A stretch of 37,930 bases of DNA from an uncultured Lachnospiraceae bacterium (lineage in GTDB: Bacteria; Bacillota; Clostridia; Lachnospirales; Lachnospiraceae): positions 1 to 37,930 of the forward strand of contig CAJTLX010000032.1 of NCBI GenBank assembly GCA_910577165.1, given 5' to 3'. The notes under the pieces were generated by a model. That model saw nothing but the letters and a program-made list of their open reading frames with translations, was not told the origin of the DNA and searched no databases. This document shows, piece after piece, positions 32,965 to 37,930 of the stretch. Position numbers and translations under genes: made by a program. Within the stretch, counting starts at the first letter, position 1, and every line of letters starts with the position of its first letter.

Positions 32965-33528
32965 ATGGCGATACCGCAGGAGAGATTTTATACGGAGGAA
33001 GATTATGAAAAGCTTCCCGAAAATATCCATGCAGAATTGATTGATGGCAAGATTTATGATCAGGCGGCACCAAGTCGGCGGCATCAGGATATTTTGATGG
33101 AGCTTGCAGGAACGATCCGTGATTATATCAAAGCAAAAGGGGGGAAATGTAAGGTTTACCCCGCTCCATTTTTCGTTAAACTTTTTGAGGATGGTGAAAC
33201 TCATGGAATTACGATTGTCGAGCCGGATATCAGCGTGATATGTGACCGGGACAAGCTGACCAAAAGGGGCTGTGAGGGTGCGCCGGACTGGATTATTGAG
33301 ATTGTATCGCCGGGGAATGCTTCCCATGATTATATCCGGAAATTGGCACTGTATGAGGATGCGGGGGTTCGCGAATACTGGATTGTGAATCCGGAGAAAA
33401 AGATTATTTTAGTATATCATTTGGGACAGGAAAATTTTGAAGTTTCGCACTATACTTTTGGAGATAACATTAAGGCGGGAATTTTTGAAGATTTATCGAT
33501 CAATTTTAAGGAGCTCGATCTGATCTGA
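32965..33528 (+). CDS. Uma2 family putative endonuclease, second copy
   Basis: This 187-aa protein is a paralogue of the gene at 2314-2859; by eye about half of the residues match over the full length. The nuclease residues are kept: VEPDISVICD, GAPDWIIEIVSPGN, and the lysine in YIRKLALY; GVREYWIVN follows. The ribosome site is AAAGGATGTGG. It is a single-gene unit with its own promoter and lies directly before the large helicase gene. As with the other copy, DNA cleavage is assumed from the fold and the biological role is not known. Confidence 0.88.
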   Translation: MAIPQERFYTEEDYEKLPENIHAELIDGKIYDQAAPSRRHQDILMELAGTIRDYIKAKGGKCKVYPAPFFVKLFEDGETHGITIVEPDISVICDRDKLTKRGCEGAPDWIIEIVSPGNASHDYIRKLALYEDAGVREYWIVNPEKKIILVYHLGQENFEVSHYTFGDNIKAGIFEDLSINFKELDLI

Positions 33529-33558
33529 TTTTTTAAAATAAAAGAATTTTTTTGTTAG

Positions 33559-33591
33559 GTAAGAATTTTTGCAAGGGAAAAATTTTCTTAC
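33559..33591 (+). terminator. AT-rich hairpin between Uma2 and the helicase gene
   Basis: GTAAGAATTTTT and AAAAATTTTCTTAC form a stem with one bulged base and a GCAAGGG loop, 30 bp after the Uma2 stop. The T run lies inside the stem rather than after it, so termination is uncertain. A lone -10-like TATAAT follows at 33621-33626 without a good -35 box. Confidence 0.4.
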
Positions 33592-33661
33592 AAGATTAAG
33601 AGAAATTACAATATTTATTTTATAATATCCAAGGTTTATATTATCTAAGGGGGTGAAATCA

Positions 33662-36600
33662 TTGGAAAAAATCATTTTTTTTGATACGGAAGTTTCTAAA
33701 AGTACCGGACGAATTGTGGACTACGGCGCGCTAGGTTCGGATGGGACTTTTTTGCACACGCAAAACGCAGCGGATTTTGTAAAATTTATCCAGGAATCCG
33801 ATTTTTTGTGCGGGCACAACGTATTTAAATTTGATTTGATCCATTTGAGAGACCAACTGGAGAAGGAATTCGCGCCCTATTATTTTGAAGGGCGCGAGGT
33901 GATTGATACCCTTTACTGGTCCGCCCTTTTATTTCCTGAGCATCCCTATCACCGTCTGCTAAAGGATGATAAATTGGAGACAGAAGAGCTTAATAACCCG
34001 CTTAATGATGCAAAAAAAGCACAAAATCTTTTTTATGATGAGGTGAGAGCATTCCGGACTCTTCCGGATTCTTTAAAGAAAATTTATTATTCTTTGCTTG
34101 CCTTGCAGGAAGAGTTCGGTGCGTTTTTTCAGGCAATAGGATATTATGGAAGAAATTTGGAAACAGAAATGCTGATCCGCTCTTATTTTGATGGGAAAAT
34201 CTGCTCCAACGCGCCTTTGCAGGAGCTTTCTATACAGATGCCGGTAGAACTGGCATATTCTCTTGCTCTGGTACAGGCGGAAGATACCTGCTCCATCACC
34301 CCACCCTGGATCTTAAAAAATTATCCAAAATTACCGGAGGTTTTAACAAAGCTTCGGGGGACACCCTGTGGAAATTGCCGCTACTGTGTGGAAAAACAGG
34401 ATGCTCTGCGGGGATTAAAAGAATTTTTCGGCTATGAAAAGTACCGGGATTTTGACGGCATTCCGCTGCAAAGACGGGCAGTGCAGGCGGCGATCGAGGG
34501 AAAATCCCTGCTTGCGGTATTTCCTACGGGCGGGGGAAAATCCATTACCTTTCAGGTTCCGGCGTTGATGGCGGGAAGAAATGAGCGCGGACTGACGGTG
34601 GTTATTTCCCCCCTTCAGTCCTTAATGCAGGATCAGGTGTACAATCTGGAGAGGATTGGGATCACGGATGCCGTGACCATTAACGGGCTTTTAGATCCGC
34701 TAGAGAGGGCGGAGGCGATCCGCAGGGTGGAGGAGGGAAAGGCAAAGATACTCTATATCGCGCCGGAGTCCCTGCGCTCAAGAAGCATTGAACGGCTGTT
34801 GTTTAACCGAAATGTCGTGCGTTTTGTGGTGGATGAAGCACATTGTTTTTCTGCGTGGGGGCAGGATTTTCGGGTGGACTACCTCTATATTGGCGAATTT
34901 ATCAGAAGGTTATGTGAAAAAAAGAAATTGGGCAAAAGCATTCCGGTTTCCTGCTTTACCGCGACGGCAAAGCAGAATGTGATTGCGGATATCTGCACAT
35001 ATTTTAGGGAGGAATTGGGGCTGGAACTCGAATTGTTCGCGGCGGGTTCATCGAGAAAGAATTTAATTTATAAGGTGCTTCCGGTAAAGGATGCGCAGAA
35101 ATACACCTGTATCCGCAGGTTATTGGATACGAAAAAATGTCCGACAATTATCTATGTCTCGCGGACAAAGCGCGCGGAGGAATTGGCGAGGCGGTTAAAT
35201 CAGGATGGCTATTTTGCAAAGGCTTATCATGGCCAGATGGAGAAAAGGGAAAAAAGTGCGAACCAGAGGGCATTTGTGGAGGGCGAAGTGGATATTATGG
35301 TAGCGACATCGGCATTTGGGATGGGGGTGGACAAAAAGGATGTTGGCATGGTTATCCACTATGATATTTCGGACTCATTAGAGAATTATGTACAGGAGGC
35401 AGGAAGAGCGGGAAGAGATCCAAATATTTTTGCCGATTGTTATGTTCTGTATGACGAGGCGGATTTAAACAGGCATTTTACCCTGTTGAATCAGACAAAG
35501 ATCAGTATGCAGGAGATTCAGCAGGTTTGGCGCGCGATTAAGGAAATGACAAAACAGCGGATGAAATTTTCAAGTTCGGCACTTGAGCTTGCGCGCGCAG
35601 CGGGGTGGGACGGGGTGGTAAGGGAGCTGGAAACCCGTGTAAAAACAGCAATTAACGCGTTGGAGGAGGCAAATTATATTAAGCGCGGAGAAAATATCCC
35701 ACATATCTATGCGGACAGTATTTTAGTGCGGAGTGTGATGGAGGCGGAAAAAAAGATTGTTGCATCGGGGATATTTACAGATGAGGAAAGACAGAATGCG
35801 ATCCGGGTGGTCAGTCGCCTGATCAAGGAAGATACAAGGGTGGACTATATCGCAGATCATCTGGGGATGGAAAAAAGTGAAGTATTACATACCATACAAA
35901 AATTGCGCGAGACAAAAATTCTTGCGGATGCGAAGGATCTGACAGTCTATATGGAGGAAAAAACGGATCTGCAAAAAAATTTAAACAGTCTGCACGGTTT
36001 TGTACAGCTGGAAGATTTTCTGCTCGAACAATTGCAGGAAAAGGAAATGGTGATTTCGATAAAGCAGCTTAACGAGGAGGCGCAGGGAGCGGGAATTAAG
36101 AGGATGACGGTGGGAAAACTTCTCTGTGTGCTGAATTTTTGGGCGATGAGGGGATTTATCGAAAAGAAAATTGCATTTCAGAATCGGGATGTGGTTCGGA
36201 TCACATGGCAGAGGGAGCCGGACAGCATAGGAAAACTTTTACAAAAACAGCGGAAGGTGGCAGAATCTGCACTTTGTTATCTGGATAAGATCAGGGAACA
36301 GGGGGAAACGACCATCACTTTTTCCGTGTTGGAGATTATAGAGGAATACAATAAAACACCATTACCTGGGCTTACGGTGGATGCGAAAGCAGTGGAAAAT
36401 GCCCTCTTATATTTAAATCGGATGGGGATTTTAAAATTGGAGGGCGGTTTTCTTGTTTCCTACAGCGCGCTCAGTATTGAGCGATTGGAGAGGGATAATA
36501 AAATCCGCTATAAGGTGGAAGATTATAAGCGATTAAAATTGTATTATGAGCAAAAAGTACAGATGATTCATATTGTTGGGGAGTATGCAAAAAAAGTTAC

Positions 36601-37930
36601 CGAGGATTATCAGGGGGCATTACAGTTTGTCGAGGATTATTTTCATATGGAATACACTTCCTTTTTGCGGAAATATTTCCGGGGCGAGCGCGCGGAGGAG
36701 ATCCGGCGCAATATTACGGGGAAGAAATTCGAACAATTGTTCGGAAGTCTTTCGGTAACGCAGCTTCAGATTATCACCGATAAGGAAGCTCCCTGTATTG
36801 TTGTCGCGGCGGGACCTGGGAGCGGAAAGACCAGGGTTCTTGTACATAAGCTTGCTTCCCTTTTGTTGATGGAGGACGTAAAGCACGAACAGCTTTTGAT
36901 GCTGACTTTTTCGCGGGCTGCCGCGATGGAATTTAAGCAGCGTCTGTATGGGTTAATTGAGAATTCGGCGGCGTATGTGGAGATCAAAACCTTTCATTCC
37001 TACTGCTTTGACCTGCTTGGCCGAGTGGGAAATTTGCAGCGTTCGGGAAATATTGTGCAGGATGCGGTGGAGAGTATTTATTCCGGGGAAGTGGAAAGAT
37101 CGCGGATTACCAAGACGGTTCTTGTTATTGATGAGGCGCAGGATATGGAAGAGCAGGAATTTCGTCTGGTGCAGGCACTTATGGATTATAATGATGATAT
37201 CCGGGTGATCGCCGTTGGGGATGACGACCAGAATATTTATGAATTCCGCGGATCAAGTTCGGTTTATATGAAACGTTTGTTAGAGCGGGAGGGGGCAAAA
37301 TATTATGAGCTGGTGGAAAATTACCGCAGCCTGTCGAATTTAGTCGCCTATACAAATCATTTTGCTACCTGTATTTTTGATAGGATGAAGACAAATCCAA
37401 TTGTGCCAGTGCAGAAGGATTACGGAAAGATTACCGTGGTGGAATACCGCTGTCCAAATTTGATTTTTCCCGTGGTACAAAAAATGATAAATGATGGGAT
37501 TTCTAAGGGCACCTGTGTTTTGACGTGGAAAAATGATACCGCGCTGCAGGTGGCGGGACTTTTTTTAAAATTTGGCAAGCGCGTAAAACTTGTGCAGGAG
37601 AGGGGGGATTTTCCGCTGAAAAATTTGCGGGAGATCCGGTATTTTAGCGCGCTGCTTAAAATCAGCGAGGGGGATTATCTTATAGGGGAGGAACGCTGGC
37701 GCATAGCAAAGGCAGAGTTTTGTAAAAGTTTTGGAAAAAGCAGCGAGTATGAGCTTTGCAGCAATGTGATCGCGATGTTTGAGTTAAGCAATCCGGAGAC
37801 GAAATATGTTTCAGATTGGCAGTTGTATCTGGAGGAATCCCAGATAGGAGATTTTTACCGCGCGGGGGAGGAGGAAGTGTATGTTTCAACCATGCACAAA
37901 TCAAAGGGGCATGAATATGAACATGTTGTG
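33662..37930 (+). CDS. DEDD exonuclease - RecQ helicase - UvrD/Rep helicase fusion (partial at window end)
   Basis: The open frame runs 1423 codons to the window edge without a stop. Residues 1-180: DnaQ-type 3'-5' exonuclease (FFDTE with D8/E10, GHNVFKFD 51-58, NPLNDA with D116). Then an unusual C-x2-C-x2-C cluster (236-242). Next a RecQ-type SF2 helicase: FPTGGGKS (Walker A lysine 293), VVDEAHCFSAWGQDFR (DEAH 391-394), SCFTATA, QEAGRAGRD, followed by winged-helix/HRDC-like helical regions. From about 1040 a second, SF1 motor: AAGPGSGKT (1049-1057), TFSRAAAMEFKQR, VLVIDEAQD (D1157/E1158), GDDDQNIYEFRG, ENYRS, and STMHKSKGHEYEHVV (motif V/VI region starting). It starts at TTG 33662 with AAGGGGGTG upstream. 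Such fusions occur in Firmicutes and Bacteroidetes; DNA repair or recombination is likely. Confidence 0.93.
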   Translation, partial: MEKIIFFDTEVSKSTGRIVDYGALGSDGTFLHTQNAADFVKFIQESDFLCGHNVFKFDLIHLRDQLEKEFAPYYFEGREVIDTLYWSALLFPEHPYHRLLKDDKLETEELNNPLNDAKKAQNLFYDEVRAFRTLPDSLKKIYYSLLALQEEFGAFFQAIGYYGRNLETEMLIRSYFDGKICSNAPLQELSIQMPVELAYSLALVQAEDTCSITPPWILKNYPKLPEVLTKLRGTPCGNCRYCVEKQDALRGLKEFFGYEKYRDFDGIPLQRRAVQAAIEGKSLLAVFPTGGGKSITFQVPALMAGRNERGLTVVISPLQSLMQDQVYNLERIGITDAVTINGLLDPLERAEAIRRVEEGKAKILYIAPESLRSRSIERLLFNRNVVRFVVDEAHCFSAWGQDFRVDYLYIGEFIRRLCEKKKLGKSIPVSCFTATAKQNVIADICTYFREELGLELELFAAGSSRKNLIYKVLPVKDAQKYTCIRRLLDTKKCPTIIYVSRTKRAEELARRLNQDGYFAKAYHGQMEKREKSANQRAFVEGEVDIMVATSAFGMGVDKKDVGMVIHYDISDSLENYVQEAGRAGRDPNIFADCYVLYDEADLNRHFTLLNQTKISMQEIQQVWRAIKEMTKQRMKFSSSALELARAAGWDGVVRELETRVKTAINALEEANYIKRGENIPHIYADSILVRSVMEAEKKIVASGIFTDEERQNAIRVVSRLIKEDTRVDYIADHLGMEKSEVLHTIQKLRETKILADAKDLTVYMEEKTDLQKNLNSLHGFVQLEDFLLEQLQEKEMVISIKQLNEEAQGAGIKRMTVGKLLCVLNFWAMRGFIEKKIAFQNRDVVRITWQREPDSIGKLLQKQRKVAESALCYLDKIREQGETTITFSVLEIIEEYNKTPLPGLTVDAKAVENALLYLNRMGILKLEGGFLVSYSALSIERLERDNKIRYKVEDYKRLKLYYEQKVQMIHIVGEYAKKVTEDYQGALQFVEDYFHMEYTSFLRKYFRGERAEEIRRNITGKKFEQLFGSLSVTQLQIITDKEAPCIVVAAGPGSGKTRVLVHKLASLLLMEDVKHEQLLMLTFSRAAAMEFKQRLYGLIENSAAYVEIKTFHSYCFDLLGRVGNLQRSGNIVQDAVESIYSGEVERSRITKTVLVIDEAQDMEEQEFRLVQALMDYNDDIRVIAVGDDDQNIYEFRGSSSVYMKRLLEREGAKYYELVENYRSLSNLVAYTNHFATCIFDRMKTNPIVPVQKDYGKITVVEYRCPNLIFPVVQKMINDGISKGTCVLTWKNDTALQVAGLFLKFGKRVKLVQERGDFPLKNLREIRYFSALLKISEGDYLIGEERWRIAKAEFCKSFGKSSEYELCSNVIAMFELSNPETKYVSDWQLYLEESQIGDFYRAGEEEVYVSTMHKSKGHEYEHVV

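Noticed and set aside
32689..33327. 212-aa minus-strand open frame opposite the second Uma2 gene
   Set aside because: It is antisense to a conserved Uma2 coding region with its own promoter and ribosome site; its composition looks like a shadow frame.

Overview
The window looks like a chromosomal stretch of a low-to-medium GC Gram-positive anaerobe (Firmicutes/Clostridia, probably Lachnospiraceae-like). Reasons: strong AGGAGG-type ribosome sites, near-consensus TTGACA/TATAAT promoters, TTG/GTG starts, and families such as PadR-DUF2812, DUF402, Uma2 and a DUF4280 PAAR-like protein. The organism is inferred from style only; there is no rRNA or other marker gene.

Left flank (1-8.9 kb): a 55-bp repeat present twice with internal hairpins, a 54-aa zinc-ribbon protein, a leftward PadR/DUF2812/pseudouridine-synthase operon with an overlapping operator, then rightward Uma2, GNAT acetyltransferase and family-2 glycosidase genes, a leftward DUF402 gene, an unknown 212-aa gene and a leftward WYL regulator. 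The base composition is ordinary.

Centre (9.0-25.2 kb, almost all leftward): a two-gene membrane-protein module (437 and 357 aa) upstream of the WYL gene, then a clearly more AT-rich operon of about 13.4 kb that I interpret as a divergent contractile injection (type VI-like) apparatus. In transcription order it holds a small Cro-like HTH protein, a DUF4280 PAAR-like protein with a C-terminal AHH nuclease toxin, a probable Imm11-like immunity protein, a large sheath candidate, an Hcp/gp19-like tube protein, a VgrG-like spike, two unknown proteins that may be baseplate parts, a 996-aa Hsp70-like ATPase, a protein with a TssK-like N-terminus and a polytopic membrane protein. No AAA+ unfoldase (ClpV) or TssJLM gene is seen. 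A divergent XRE repressor faces the operon across two promoters whose -35 boxes are the two arms of one perfect inverted repeat.

Right part (25.7-33.5 kb): a membrane-anchored J-domain protein, which could be the co-chaperone of the Hsp70-like protein; a 1437-aa protein kinase-NTPase (STAND)-TPR fusion whose C-terminal sensor half is sharply more AT-rich than its N-terminal half; a divergent 439-aa putative DNA-binding protein; and a second Uma2 gene. The window ends inside a giant DEDD exonuclease-RecQ-UvrD fusion helicase that runs off the right edge.

Working model (inference): the XRE/Cro pair switches the injection operon, the Hsp70/J-domain pair assembles or recycles the apparatus, the PAAR-tip nuclease is its cargo with a dedicated immunity protein, and the kinase-STAND protein is either a regulator of the apparatus or an independent defence gene in the same accessory island.
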